Shown here in pieces: positions 43,024-51,574 of a DNA stretch of 64,000 bases. The notes under the pieces were generated by a model, which was not told where the DNA came from, did no database searches, and saw nothing but the letters and a program-made list of their open reading frames with translations. The position numbers and the translations under genes are program-made. Positions within the stretch are counted from its first letter, which is position 1. Each line of letters opens with the position of its first letter. Origin of the DNA: an uncultured Spartobacteria bacterium (GTDB lineage: Bacteria; Verrucomicrobiota; Verrucomicrobiia; Chthoniobacterales; JAATET01); assembly GCA_938011325.1 (NCBI GenBank), contig CALLUD010000011.1, forward strand, positions 124,001-188,000. The letters run 5' to 3'.

Positions 43024-44046
43024 ATGGCGAAGTATAAACTGGAATACATCTGGCTGGACGGATACGAACCCGTCGCCAACCTCCGCAGCAAAACCCAAAT
43101 CAAGGAGTTTGACAGCTTCCCGAAGCTGGAAGACCTCCCGTTGTGGGGTTTCGACGGAAGCTCGACCCGACAGGCTGAAGGCCACAGCTCCGACTGTATC
43201 CTCAAGCCCGTCGCCTGCTTCCCGGACGCCACTCGCAAGAATGGCGTGCTGGTGATGTGCGAAGTTCTGCTCCCCGATGGCAGCCCGCATCCCTCGAACT
43301 CCCGCGCAACCATTCTCGATGACCCCGACGCATGGTTCGGATTCGAGCAGGAATATTTCCTCTACAAGGACGGCCGCCCGCTCGGCTTCCCCGAGGGCGG
43401 TGGATTCCCTTATCCGCAGGGCAAATACTACACCGGCGTCGGCTACGAGGCCGTGGGCGACATCGCCCGCGACATCGTCGAGGAGCACCTCGACCTCTGC
43501 CTCGAGGCAGGCATCAACCACGAAGGCATCAACGCCGAGGTCGCCAAGGGTCAGTGGGAATTCCAGATCTTCGGCAAGGGTTCGCGCACCGCAGCTGACC
43601 AGTTGTGGGTTGCCCGCTACATCCTCATGCGCCTCTGCGAGCGCTACGGTGTCGACGTGAACTGGCACTGCAAGCCGCTCGGCTCGGAGGTCGACTGGAA
43701 CGGCTCCGGCATGCACACGAACTTCTCGACGAAGTATATGCGTGAAGTCGGTGGCAAGGAATACTTCGAGGCTCTCATGGCAGCGTTCGACAAATACAAG
43801 AACGAGCACATCGCCGTGTATGGCCCGGACAACCACATGCGCCTCACCGGCCTCCACGAGACGCAGTCCATCGACAAGTTCAACTACGGCCTGGCGAATC
43901 GCGGCGCTTCGATCCGCGTTCCGCACAGCTTCGTGAACAACGGCTACAAGGGCTATCTCGAGGATCGCCGCCCGAACTCGCAGGGCGACCCCTACAAGAT
44001 CGCCAGCCGTATTCTGCAGACGATCTCGGAAGTGCCCACGCCGTAA
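43024..44046 (+). CDS. glnII: Glutamine synthetase type II (eukaryotic-like GSII)
   Basis: A 340-residue enzyme that makes glutamine from glutamate, ammonia and ATP. The length and motifs are those of GSII, not of the 470-residue GSI: PLWGFDGSSTRQAEGHSSD near residue 39, DAWFGFEQEYFLYKDGRPLG near 101, the EVAKGQWEFQIFG segment near 175 and NRGASIRVP near 295. GSII lacks the adenylylation loop of GSI, so control is transcriptional; a sigma-54-type promoter lies upstream. The start at 43024 matches the family N-terminus. A strong terminator follows. Confidence 0.95.
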   Translation: MAKYKLEYIWLDGYEPVANLRSKTQIKEFDSFPKLEDLPLWGFDGSSTRQAEGHSSDCILKPVACFPDATRKNGVLVMCEVLLPDGSPHPSNSRATILDDPDAWFGFEQEYFLYKDGRPLGFPEGGGFPYPQGKYYTGVGYEAVGDIARDIVEEHLDLCLEAGINHEGINAEVAKGQWEFQIFGKGSRTAADQLWVARYILMRLCERYGVDVNWHCKPLGSEVDWNGSGMHTNFSTKYMREVGGKEYFEALMAAFDKYKNEHIAVYGPDNHMRLTGLHETQSIDKFNYGLANRGASIRVPHSFVNNGYKGYLEDRRPNSQGDPYKIASRILQTISEVPTP

Positions 44047-44095
44047 CCACGGCCGGGCCCACAATTATCGGAATAAGGGAGAGATTCCGAAAGCA

Positions 44096-44130
44096 ACGCC
44101 GCTTCGCTCACGCGAAGCGGCGTCTTTTTT
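44096..44130 (+). terminator. Rho-independent terminator of the glutamine synthetase gene
   Basis: ACGCCGCTTCGC (44096-44107) and GCGAAGCGGCGT (44112-44123) form a perfect 12-bp stem with a TCAC loop and a run of six T (44125-44130). It lies 50 bp after the stop codon. Confidence 0.92.
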
Positions 44131-44172
44131 CCGAAGGCGGATGCCTCCAGCCAAAATGCCGTTGCTCTTCAC

Positions 44173-44196
44173 AAATATGGCCGTAAATATGGCCGC
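44173..44196 (+). promoter_or_regulatory. Tandem 12-bp repeat abutting vapB, candidate operator
   Basis: AAATATGGCCGT and AAATATGGCCGC stand head to tail at 44173-44184 and 44185-44196, ending at the base before the vapB ATG. VapB-type antitoxins autoregulate by binding repeats at their own promoter; this one would cover the ribosome-binding region too. No Shine-Dalgarno sequence is visible. Confidence 0.5.
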
Positions 44197-44427
44197 ATGA
44201 AGACTACGATCGAAATTGATGAGGAGAAACTGGCCCGCATCATGAGGTTGACGGGGCTTCGCACCCGAAAAGAGGCGGTGGATTGGGCGCTCACCGAGGC
44301 GGAAAGAATCGCCAGCATCAACCGGATCGCCGAAGAGCCTTGGGACCCGGCGTTTCTAAAGGACGCAGTCGATCCTTCGTATGACATCCTCGAAATGAGG
44401 CGGCAGTCCGTGACCTACGGCAAATGA
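44197..44427 (+). CDS. vapB: VapB-type antitoxin
   Basis: A 76-residue antitoxin. The N-terminal MKTTIEIDEEKL begins a ribbon-helix-helix DNA-binding domain of the DUF2191 VapB type with the helix RTRKEAVDWALTEAER. The C-terminal half (EEPWDPAFLKDAVD, YDILEMRRQS) should wrap the toxin. It overlaps vapC by 4 bp (ATGA). It sits between the glutamine synthetase terminator and a convergent nuclease gene, a typical small mobile insert position. Confidence 0.88.
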   Translation: MKTTIEIDEEKLARIMRLTGLRTRKEAVDWALTEAERIASINRIAEEPWDPAFLKDAVDPSYDILEMRRQSVTYGK

Positions 44428-44816
44428 ACCTCCTGGTCGATTCTGCGGCATTCATCGATCTGCTGCGGGCAGGAATCGATTTCCGTCAGCGTCTGCTACC
44501 CTATTTGCGCGCCGGCAGCCTCTACAGTTGCGGGATCGTGCGGGCGGAAGTGCTCCGCGGCATCAAGTCCCCATCCGCCCGCGATGCCATCGAGGCATTT
44601 TTCGACATCATTCCAGAGGTCCCTGCGGATGCACGCCTCTGGCGCTTCGTCTCGCATCTTGGCTGGGAATTGGGGCGACAGGGAAAATGGCCTCCCATCA
44701 CGGATCTCGTCATCGGGGCAAGCGCCCTTCGCACAAATGCCCGGCTCGTCTCCCCAGACGCCCATTTTCGGAACATTCCGAATCTAACCGTGATTTCAGA
44801 AATTCCGGATTACTGA
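44424..44816 (+). CDS. vapC: VapC-type PIN-domain ribonuclease toxin
   Basis: A 130-residue PIN-domain nuclease. The acidic metal ligands are Asp6 (LLVDSAAFI), Glu in VRAEVLRGIK near 42, and Asp in PPITDLVIGA near 93, with a further Asp in SPDAHF near 110. VapC toxins cleave tRNA or 23S rRNA at defined sites and are neutralised by VapB. The 3' end overlaps the convergent YhaM-like gene by 7 bp. Confidence 0.9.
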   Translation: MNLLVDSAAFIDLLRAGIDFRQRLLPYLRAGSLYSCGIVRAEVLRGIKSPSARDAIEAFFDIIPEVPADARLWRFVSHLGWELGRQGKWPPITDLVIGASALRTNARLVSPDAHFRNIPNLTVISEIPDY

Positions 44817-45835
44817 TCCAGGTTCTCCGTCAGCTTCGGCAGCGCCTGCACCGGACTCGCTCCCAGCGGGCGCACGTAGTCGAAGATTCCTGGCGCCACC
44901 TCGACTCCATTTCCATAGCCCTGGAAGATCATTTCGAGGCGGGCGTCGAGGTTGTCGACATAATGCAGCGCGATGGCCTCGGGGGTCTTCGGGACAATCG
45001 GCGAACCGAACTCGAGCGCTCCGTGATGCGACAACACGAGGTGAATGAGATGGAGTCGCACGTCATCCGACGGAGGCGTCAGGTCCACCCAGCCTTCGCG
45101 GTCCAGCTCGCGCCAGAGCGTGTTGATGACCTCCACCCCGATGTTGATGTGTCCCATGAGTTCGCCGCGCACGTCCGGCTTGATCGCAAACCCCTCCTCC
45201 GGCGGGCACGTTTCCCACAGCTTCCCGCAGTCGTGAAACAGCACGCCCGTGATCAGCAGGTCGCGATTGAGCCTTGGATAAACCTCACAGATCGCCGCCG
45301 CCGCGCGCATCATCTGCGCCGTGTGCTGGAGCAATCCGCCACGCCTCGCGTGATGATTGACCCGGGCGGCCGCGGCACGGCGAAACCGCGATCCGCAGGT
45401 TTCCAGAAATTTGACCGACAACGATCGCAGTCGCGGATCGCGGAGCCCCTCCACCGTCCGTTCGATGTAGGCAAAGTCCTCGTCCAGCGCCGCCCGCTGC
45501 GCTTCGGTGCCCCCGTAGAGCGCCTCCTTTTCGTCGGGATACAGACGCCGCAACTCCCAGCGCCGGGCATCCAGGCCAAAACTGCCGTTGAGATAAAACT
45601 CCCCTTCAATCGCGACGCTGTCCGCCTCCCCGAGCGTCTCGCAGACCCGGACATTCGGCGAGTCGGACCATACGCGCAGCGTCAGCGCGTCGCTCGCATC
45701 CCGCAGTCGCAACTCCCAGAACGGCTTGCCATTCGAGCCTTCCTTTTTCAGGCACTGCTCAACCTGGGCATGGAGCTCGGCGACGATCGCCTGCTCCTTC
45801 ACCGCCCGCCGAATCTCCGCGATCGTGGATGCCAT
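44810..45835 (-). CDS. YhaM-like 3'-5' exoribonuclease (OB-fold plus HD domain)
   Basis: A 341-residue soluble protein. Residues about 20-110 form an OB-fold nucleic-acid-binding domain (PFWELRLRDASDALTLRVW). An HD domain follows with GGLLQHTAQMM near 185, LFHDCGKLWE near 220, and SHHGALEFGSP near 288, which carry the metal-binding His and Asp. This arrangement matches YhaM/CMP-binding factor 1 of Firmicutes, a manganese-dependent 3'-5' exoribonuclease. The closing VDNLDARLE segment is also conserved. Monocistronic. Confidence 0.85.
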   Translation of the reverse strand: MASTIAEIRRAVKEQAIVAELHAQVEQCLKKEGSNGKPFWELRLRDASDALTLRVWSDSPNVRVCETLGEADSVAIEGEFYLNGSFGLDARRWELRRLYPDEKEALYGGTEAQRAALDEDFAYIERTVEGLRDPRLRSLSVKFLETCGSRFRRAAAARVNHHARRGGLLQHTAQMMRAAAAICEVYPRLNRDLLITGVLFHDCGKLWETCPPEEGFAIKPDVRGELMGHINIGVEVINTLWRELDREGWVDLTPPSDDVRLHLIHLVLSHHGALEFGSPIVPKTPEAIALHYVDNLDARLEMIFQGYGNGVEVAPGIFDYVRPLGASPVQALPKLTENLDQ

Positions 45836-45882
45836 GCTCCCGTTTTCCGCAGATTCGGCGCGGTCTCAAGCCTCAACTGCGC

Positions 45883-46974
45883 TCAGTTGAGCAACTGATA
45901 CCAGTTGTTGCGGCGATGCGGTTCGTAGCCGGCCTCGCGCACCAGCCGTTCGATCTCCTCGGAGTTGAGACGGAACGACGTGCCCGCGCTGCTGACCACG
46001 TTCTCCTCCATCATCACGCTGCCAAAGTCGTTCGCGCCGTAGCTGAGCGCGATCTGCCCGATGCGCGGTCCCTGCGTGACCCACGAGCTTTGGACGTTCT
46101 CGAAATTATCGAGGAAAACCCGGGCCAGCGCCTGCATGCGCAGATACTCCGCCGATCCGACCGGCTCCGCGCGAAGCCGCGTGTTTTCAGGCTGGAACGT
46201 CCAGCAAATGAATGCCGTAAACCCGCCGGTCTCGTCCTGCACGTCGCGCAGCCGCTGCAGGTGCTCGAGGCGGTCTTCCAGCGTCTCAACATGGCCGAAC
46301 ATCATCGTCGCGCTGGAATTCATCCCCATTCCGTGCGCGATGCGCATCACTTCCAGCCAGTGATCGGAATCGCACTTCAGCGGTGCGATGCGATTCCGCA
46401 CCCGATCGACGAGGATTTCTCCACCGCCCCCGGGGATCGACCCGAGACCCGCCTCGCGAAACTTCGCAATCACCTCCGCGACCGGCATTCCAAACACCTC
46501 CGCGAAGTGATTGAACTCGGGCGGGCTGAAACCGTGGATGTTGATGTGCGGATACTTCTCGCGAATGTGCGAGAGCATATCGAGGTAGAAGTCGATCTTC
46601 AGGCCCGGGTGATGCCCGCCCTGCAAAAGCACCTGCACCCCGCCGGCCTCGGTCAATTCATCGAGCTTCTGATCCAGCTCCTCGTGCGTGAGCACGTAAT
46701 GGTCGGCATCCTTCTCCGTGCGGTAGAACGCGCAAAATTTGCAGTAAACGTTGCAGACGTTCGTGTAGTTGATGTTGCGGTCGATGATGTAGGTGACGAT
46801 CTCATTGCCGCGCCCATCGTAGGCGTCCGCCTTCGCCATCTTGCGGCGCGCGTCAGCGAGGGCGCCAAGTTCGTTCAACGGCAGATGATAGAGCGCACGG
46901 GCCTCGTCACGGCTGATGCGTTCTCCATCCAGGACTTTGTCGACGAGCGACTGCGGCTGGGCGAGTGAAACCAT
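45883..46974 (-). CDS. mqnC: Dehypoxanthinyl futalosine cyclase (radical SAM)
   Basis: A 363-residue radical SAM enzyme of the futalosine route to menaquinone; it closes the ring to form cyclic dehypoxanthinyl futalosine. The cluster motif CxxxCxxC is NVCNVYCKFCAFYR near residue 75. QGGHHPGLKIDFY near 120, HGFSPPEFNHF near 148 and PGGGGEILVDRVR near 180 are MqnC hallmarks that distinguish it from MqnE. The other mqn genes are not in this window. The start at 46974 gives the usual N-terminal helix. Confidence 0.93.
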   Translation of the reverse strand: MVSLAQPQSLVDKVLDGERISRDEARALYHLPLNELGALADARRKMAKADAYDGRGNEIVTYIIDRNINYTNVCNVYCKFCAFYRTEKDADHYVLTHEELDQKLDELTEAGGVQVLLQGGHHPGLKIDFYLDMLSHIREKYPHINIHGFSPPEFNHFAEVFGMPVAEVIAKFREAGLGSIPGGGGEILVDRVRNRIAPLKCDSDHWLEVMRIAHGMGMNSSATMMFGHVETLEDRLEHLQRLRDVQDETGGFTAFICWTFQPENTRLRAEPVGSAEYLRMQALARVFLDNFENVQSSWVTQGPRIGQIALSYGANDFGSVMMEENVVSSAGTSFRLNSEEIERLVREAGYEPHRRNNWYQLLN

Positions 46975-47017
46975 GATTTTCGAAAGTTAAGCGGCGCGGC
47001 GGTTCAGTGCAATCACG

Positions 47018-48118
47018 CTACCCCACGGTGCGGCGGTGAATCCATACGCTCTGCAGCAGCCCGAAGCTGATCATGATGACCATCAAAAACGAGCCGCCGT
47101 AGCTCACCAGCGGCAGCGGCACACCCGTGATCGGCGTCACTTGAATCGTCATGCCGATGTTCATGAAGACATGCGCGAAAAGCAGCATCGTCACACCGGT
47201 CGCGATGAGGCGCCCGAGGTCATCCCCCGCCAGCAGGATGACGTAAATGGCGGTCAGCAGCAGCAGCGCGAAGGTTCCCACGAGAATCGCCCCGCCCAGG
47301 AATCCGTGCTGCTCGCCAATCACCGCGAAGATGAAGTCGTTGTGCACGATCGTGCTGGGCAGGAAGCCCAGCTCGTTGAGGGTATTCGGCGCCTTGAAGC
47401 CTTTGCCCGAAAAACCGCCGGAGCCGATCGCGATCAGCGATTGATTGATCGTCCATCCCGCCCCCTGAGGGTCGCGGCTGGGATCGAGGAACACCAGCAG
47501 GCGCTCCTTCTGGTAGGGCTTGAGCACGAAATTTACCGCCAGCGGCACCGCAGCGAGCCCGAGCAGAAGCAGCGCGGACAGATATCGAAACGGGATGCCT
47601 CCAATGAAGAACATGCCCAGCACGATGGGGATCCAGATCAGCGCAGACCCGAGGTCGGGCTGGATCAGAATAAGAATCCACGGCGCGCCCACGAGCGCTC
47701 CGCACGCCACGATTTTGAAAAACGGATGCAGGTTCTTGAACTGGCTGAGGAACAACGCCAGCACCATCACCCCGGCCAGCACGGCGAGCTGCGACGGCTG
47801 GAAATTCATGAATCCGAGATTCAGCCAGCTTCGGGCACCGTAAACCTTCGTGCCAATGAACATTGTGGCGACCAGCGCCGCGAGACTCACCAGATACACC
47901 GGCAGCGCGCCCCAGCGAATCCACCGATAGTCGATCAGCGAAACCACCACGAACAGCGGAAGACAGACAAAAATCCACTTGAGCTGGTCCCTCCAGAATG
48001 AGTCATCCCGCATCCATGTGGCGCTGTAGATGGCGTAGATCCCGAAGATCATCAGCCCCAGCATCAGGACGAGCAGGATCCAGTTGAACCCTAGAAGTTT
48101 TCGAAGGAGCGGATGCAT
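47018..48118 (-). CDS. rodA: RodA peptidoglycan glycosyltransferase (SEDS family)
   Basis: A 366-residue polytopic membrane protein with about ten helices. It polymerises lipid II for lateral wall growth with PBP2. Diagnostic segments are LGFMNFQPSQLAVLAGVM near 122, IQPDLGSALIW near 175, the large periplasmic loop with LNELGFLPSTIVHNDFIFAVIGEQ near 265 and PLPLVSYGGSFLMV near 340. It lies 43 bp downstream of mqnC start and 13 kb from mrdA, whereas many bacteria keep them adjacent. Confidence 0.95.
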   Translation of the reverse strand: MHPLLRKLLGFNWILLVLMLGLMIFGIYAIYSATWMRDDSFWRDQLKWIFVCLPLFVVVSLIDYRWIRWGALPVYLVSLAALVATMFIGTKVYGARSWLNLGFMNFQPSQLAVLAGVMVLALFLSQFKNLHPFFKIVACGALVGAPWILILIQPDLGSALIWIPIVLGMFFIGGIPFRYLSALLLLGLAAVPLAVNFVLKPYQKERLLVFLDPSRDPQGAGWTINQSLIAIGSGGFSGKGFKAPNTLNELGFLPSTIVHNDFIFAVIGEQHGFLGGAILVGTFALLLLTAIYVILLAGDDLGRLIATGVTMLLFAHVFMNIGMTIQVTPITGVPLPLVSYGGSFLMVIMISFGLLQSVWIHRRTVG

Positions 48119-48169
48119 GCGGTCAGCCGCGTAGCATGGTGCCAGTCGCCACGGCGCGCAAGGTCGACA

Positions 48170-48955
48170 TTAAAGCGAGGGGACGGCCGCCAGAAGCTTC
48201 CGCGTGTATTCGTCCTGCGGATCACTGTAAATCGCCTCCGCGCTCGCGCTCTCCACGACCTTGCCGTGGTGCATCACCAGCACGTGATCGCTGATGTGCT
48301 CCACCACCGCCAGATCGTGGGCAATGAAAAGATAGGCAATCCCCAGTTGCGCCTGCAGGTCCTGCAGCAGATTCACAATCTGCGCCTGCACGCTCACGTC
48401 GAGCGCGCTCACCGGTTCGTCGCAAATGATGAACTTCGGCTCCACTGCGAGCGCCCGTGCAATGCCGATGCGCTGCCTCTGCCCGCCGCTGAACTCGTGC
48501 GGATAGCGGCTCATCATTTCCGGCTTCAAACCGACCTGCTTCAACAACTGGGCGACGCGCTCCCGGCGGTCGCTTGCCGACATCGACTTGAAATGAATCT
48601 CGAGTGCCTCGCCGACGATGCTGCCGATCGTCATGCGCGGATTCAGCGAACCAAACGGGTCCTGAAAAATCATCTGCATCTCACGGCGCAGCGGACGAAA
48701 CTGCCGCTCGGTCATCCCAAGGATTTCGCGTCCATTGAACTTCACCGACCCGCCGGTCGCCGGCACGAGTTTGAGGATCGCACGCCCCACCGTCGTCTTG
48801 CCGCTGCCGCTCTCGCCCACGAGCCCCACGGTCTGCCCTGCTTCGACGGTAAAGCTCACACCATCGACCGCCTTCACCTCCCCGATCTGACGGCGAAGCA
48901 CGCCTCCCAGGACGGGAAACCAGACCTTGAGATCCTGGACCTCGAGCAGCGCCAC
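48170..48955 (-). CDS. OppF/DppF-type ABC transporter ATP-binding protein
   Basis: A 261-residue ATPase of the peptide/nickel importer class. Walker A is GESGSGKTT near residue 48, the Q-loop QMIFQDPFGSLNP near 95, the signature FSGGQRQRIGIARAL near 155 and Walker B FIICDEPVSALD near 175. The conserved YTRKLL segment near the C-terminus also fits OppF, although the chain stops soon after it and lacks most of the usual C-terminal cluster-binding extension. No permease, binding protein or OppD is adjacent, so it must join subunits encoded elsewhere. It starts on the last base of the upstream DUF2892 stop. Confidence 0.9.
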   Translation of the reverse strand: MALLEVQDLKVWFPVLGGVLRRQIGEVKAVDGVSFTVEAGQTVGLVGESGSGKTTVGRAILKLVPATGGSVKFNGREILGMTERQFRPLRREMQMIFQDPFGSLNPRMTIGSIVGEALEIHFKSMSASDRRERVAQLLKQVGLKPEMMSRYPHEFSGGQRQRIGIARALAVEPKFIICDEPVSALDVSVQAQIVNLLQDLQAQLGIAYLFIAHDLAVVEHISDHVLVMHHGKVVESASAEAIYSDPQDEYTRKLLAAVPSL

Positions 48956-49167
48956 TACGACTTCGCCCCTTCAGACGTCGTGTCGATTCCGAGCGCCTCG
49001 TAGCACTTGCAGTTGCCGGTGAAGCCTCGATAGATCAGCAGCCCGCCCAGACCCGTTTTGAACGCCCGCCGGGACAACAGGCCTTTCAGAAATAGAAGCG
49101 CACCAACAACAAGGCAGACCGCGCGTTCAACGTCGCCGACATTGGTCTTGAGCGAACTGGATGCCAT
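48955..49167 (-). CDS. DUF2892 (YgaP-like) small membrane protein
   Basis: A 70-residue protein with two hydrophobic segments (AVCLVVGALLFLKGLL and LGGLLIYRGFTG) followed by CKCYEALGIDT. This is the DUF2892 pattern, found as the membrane part of YgaP sulfurtransferase and as a stand-alone protein. Its role is unknown. The ATG at 49167 was chosen; an open frame continues upstream but does not fit the family. It overlaps the OppF-type gene by 1 bp. Confidence 0.75.
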   Translation of the reverse strand: MASSSLKTNVGDVERAVCLVVGALLFLKGLLSRRAFKTGLGGLLIYRGFTGNCKCYEALGIDTTSEGAKS

Positions 49168-49208
49168 GCGGAAATAGTGCGCCAGAAAACCGCCCGGGAC
49201 AACTCGAA

Positions 49209-49667
49209 TTAAAGCGCTTCCGTCGCCTGCATCAGCAGCTCGACAAATTCCTGTCCCGTCGACGCCGCCAGCAACTCCGCGAGGCGGTCCGCATCCCGGC
49301 AGATCCGCACGATCGAGCCGACGTGCCGGAGGTATTCCGCATCGAAGGCCGCGGGGATGCCGGCCACGAAGAACAGGCGCGCGGGCTGTTTCGCGTCGTC
49401 GCAGGGGAATCCCTGTTCCGAGCGGCCCACGGCCATCACCAGCCCCTTCACCGCCTTGGTCCGTCCGTGCGCGATGCAGATGGCGCAACCCGCCGCGTCG
49501 ATCGCCGCGGCGTCCCGCTCGATCACGGCATCACGCAGCGCCTCCCAATTCGTGACTCGATCGTCACCGCGCAACTGCGACAGCACTTCCTCGACGACGG
49601 CCGTTTTGTCGTCCCCGCGCAGAGCAAGATTGATGTCGGATGCACGAAGAACTTCGTCGATCCTCAT
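49209..49667 (-). CDS. ptsN: PTS IIA-type (PtsN-like) regulatory protein
   Basis: A 152-residue protein with the fold of the nitrogen/fructose PTS IIA domain. The phosphorylated His is probably in AICIAHGRTKAVKG near residue 70. C-terminal helices (YLRHVGSIVRI, LAELLAASTGQEFVELL) follow the family. It is a regulator without a sugar permease here. The ATG at 49667 overlaps the nadK stop by 4 bp (ATGA), which decided the start over one 6 codons earlier. Confidence 0.85.
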   Translation of the reverse strand: MRIDEVLRASDINLALRGDDKTAVVEEVLSQLRGDDRVTNWEALRDAVIERDAAAIDAAGCAICIAHGRTKAVKGLVMAVGRSEQGFPCDDAKQPARLFFVAGIPAAFDAEYLRHVGSIVRICRDADRLAELLAASTGQEFVELLMQATEAL

Positions 49668-50518
49668 ATGTTGCTTCCGCTCCACTTGAGCTTCTGCCGC
49701 AGCACCTCGGAGAACGGACGTTCCGGCAGCATTGCGAGGGGCAGAACCCGGTCGGACTTCGAGACTCTCAGCACATCCCCAAGCCGCATTTCAACCGATG
49801 CCTGGCCGTCCACGTTGATGAAGACCTCCTGCCCCGGAACGATGAGCCGCGCCTCGACGACGGAGTTGTCGCTCACCACGGTGGAGCGATTCGTGAGCAC
49901 GTGCGGGCAAACGGGGGTGACGACCATTACACCGGAATCCGGCAGCAAAATCGGGCCTCCGGCCGAGAGCGAATAAGCCGTCGAGCCGGTGGGCGTGGAA
50001 AGAATGAGGCCATCCGCGTTGTAGTTGGTGAGCAGATCGCCATCGATCCGCACGTCGATCCGCACGAGTTTCGACCGCTCGCCGCGACTGATCACGACAT
50101 CGTTCAACGCGTAAAACGTCTGCACCGGCGCCTCGCCGGCGAGCAGCTCGACTTTCAACAGATTGCGCGGGCTCTTGCGAAACTCCCCGTTCACGATCGC
50201 GTCAACGGCACGCGTCACCTCGCCTGGGCCCACACACGTGAGAAAGCCGAGCGAGCCGAGATTGATTCCGAAAATCGGCCGCAGTTGATCCTCCAGCCGA
50301 TGCGCCACCCGCAGAATCGTCCCGTCGCCGCCCATCACCACGAGCAGATCGCTCACCGAGGCCACCGCAACCTCGTCCAGATCGGAATCCCGCCCGATGA
50401 GCTTCGCCGTCTCGCGCTCCATCACAAAGTCGATCCCCCGGCTGTCCAGCTCGGCCACCACCTCGCCGACGAGCTGTCGCGCGTCGGCCTTCTCGGAATG
50501 GGCAATGAGCCCGATCAT
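49664..50518 (-). CDS. nadK: NAD kinase
   Basis: A 284-residue enzyme that phosphorylates NAD to NADP. The kinase motif GGDGT is in VVMGGDGTILRVAH near residue 61, NLGSLGFLT near 86 contacts ATP, and the NE/D and STPTGSTAYSLSAGGP region lies near 150-175. The start at 50518 overlaps the tlyA stop by 4 bp. tlyA-nadK is a frequent pair; ptsN is the third gene of this unit. Confidence 0.95.
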   Translation of the reverse strand: MIGLIAHSEKADARQLVGEVVAELDSRGIDFVMERETAKLIGRDSDLDEVAVASVSDLLVVMGGDGTILRVAHRLEDQLRPIFGINLGSLGFLTCVGPGEVTRAVDAIVNGEFRKSPRNLLKVELLAGEAPVQTFYALNDVVISRGERSKLVRIDVRIDGDLLTNYNADGLILSTPTGSTAYSLSAGGPILLPDSGVMVVTPVCPHVLTNRSTVVSDNSVVEARLIVPGQEVFINVDGQASVEMRLGDVLRVSKSDRVLPLAMLPERPFSEVLRQKLKWSGSNI

Positions 50519-51258
50519 GGCCGCAAACAGGCGAGAAACTCGCGATTGCCCGTGGCGCCGAGAATCGGCGACTCGATGTGCCCGACCCAACGATGCCGAA
50601 GCTCACCTTCGGTGAAATCACGAATTTTCCGCACCGCCTCCTCGTGCGCGGCCGGATCGGTCACGACTCCGCCGCGTCCCACCGCTTCGCGGGAGAGCTC
50701 AAATTGAGGTTTGATCAGCACCACCATCATCCCGTCGGGTTCGAGCAACTCAAACGCGGGCGGCAGGATCAAAGTCAACGAAATAAAACTCACGTCGGCG
50801 ACCACGAGGCTCACTCGCTCGCCGACATCGTCGAACGACAGATACCGGCAATTGATCCCCTCCTTCGCGATCACCCGCCCGTCATTTCGAATGCGCCAGT
50901 GCAGCTGATTGCGCCCGACATCAAAGGCGTAAACCCGCGCCGCGCCGCGCTGCAGCAGGCAATCGGTGAACCCGCCGGTGGACGCGCCGATGTCCAGACA
51001 CACGCGTCCCGCCGGATCGATCCCGAAGGCATCCAGCGCCGCCTCGAGCTTCAGCGCGCCGCGCCCCACGTATTTCTCCGTGCCTTTCACGGTGATCTCG
51101 ACGTCTTCGCGCACCCGCTGCCCCGGCTTGCCCGCAGGCTGCCCGTCCACCTGGACGAGGCCGGCCATCAATGCCCGCTGCGCCCGCTCCCGCGATTCGA
51201 AAAATCCCCGCGCCACCAGCAACGCATCGAGGCGAAGCTTTTCGGGATTGTGGCTCAT
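50515..51258 (-). CDS. tlyA: TlyA-family rRNA 2'-O-methyltransferase
   Basis: A 247-residue protein with an N-terminal S4 RNA-binding domain (LRLDALLVARGFFESRERAQ) and an RrmJ/FtsJ-type methyltransferase domain (CLDIGASTGGFTDCLLQRGA near residue 85, LVVADVSFISL near 150, VVLIKPQFE near 180). TlyA methylates 16S and/or 23S rRNA and sets capreomycin sensitivity in mycobacteria. First gene of the tlyA-nadK-ptsN operon, divergent from the acyl carrier protein gene by 48 bp. Confidence 0.93.
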   Translation of the reverse strand: MSHNPEKLRLDALLVARGFFESRERAQRALMAGLVQVDGQPAGKPGQRVREDVEITVKGTEKYVGRGALKLEAALDAFGIDPAGRVCLDIGASTGGFTDCLLQRGAARVYAFDVGRNQLHWRIRNDGRVIAKEGINCRYLSFDDVGERVSLVVADVSFISLTLILPPAFELLEPDGMMVVLIKPQFELSREAVGRGGVVTDPAAHEEAVRKIRDFTEGELRHRWVGHIESPILGATGNREFLACLRP

Positions 51259-51306
51259 GGGGAACTGATTCAGAGTTCGCGGGCTCACAAGCAAGTTGTT
51301 TCGCCG

Positions 51307-51570
51307 ATGTCCGACGTTGATCTGAATTCCCGCATCAAGGAGATGATGGTTTCCAGCCTGATGCTCAAAATGGATCCTTCCGAAATCGGCGACGACGTGC
51401 CGTTGTTTTCTCCGGAGGGCCTTGGGCTCGATTCCATCGATGCGCTGGAGCTTGCCGTGGCCATCGAGAAAAACTTCGGCGTCGCCACGCAGAATGCCGA
51501 TGTCGCACGTCACGCGTTTCAAAGTGTGAACACGATCGCCGACTACGTCCGGCAGAGTCAGGCGAAGTGA
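51307..51570 (+). CDS. Stand-alone acyl carrier protein
   Basis: An 87-residue carrier protein. The phosphopantetheine attachment serine is in GLGLDSIDALELAVAIEKNF near residue 42, and the surrounding D-S-I-D/E pattern is canonical. It is not next to fatty-acid synthesis genes and differs from the usual AcpP N-terminus (MSDVDLNSRIKEMMVSSL), so it may serve a secondary pathway such as lipid modification or an aryl polyene-type product. Its 3' end is 4 bp from the convergent apt stop. Confidence 0.88.
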   Translation: MSDVDLNSRIKEMMVSSLMLKMDPSEIGDDVPLFSPEGLGLDSIDALELAVAIEKNFGVATQNADVARHAFQSVNTIADYVRQSQAK

Positions 51571-51574
51571 CCGC

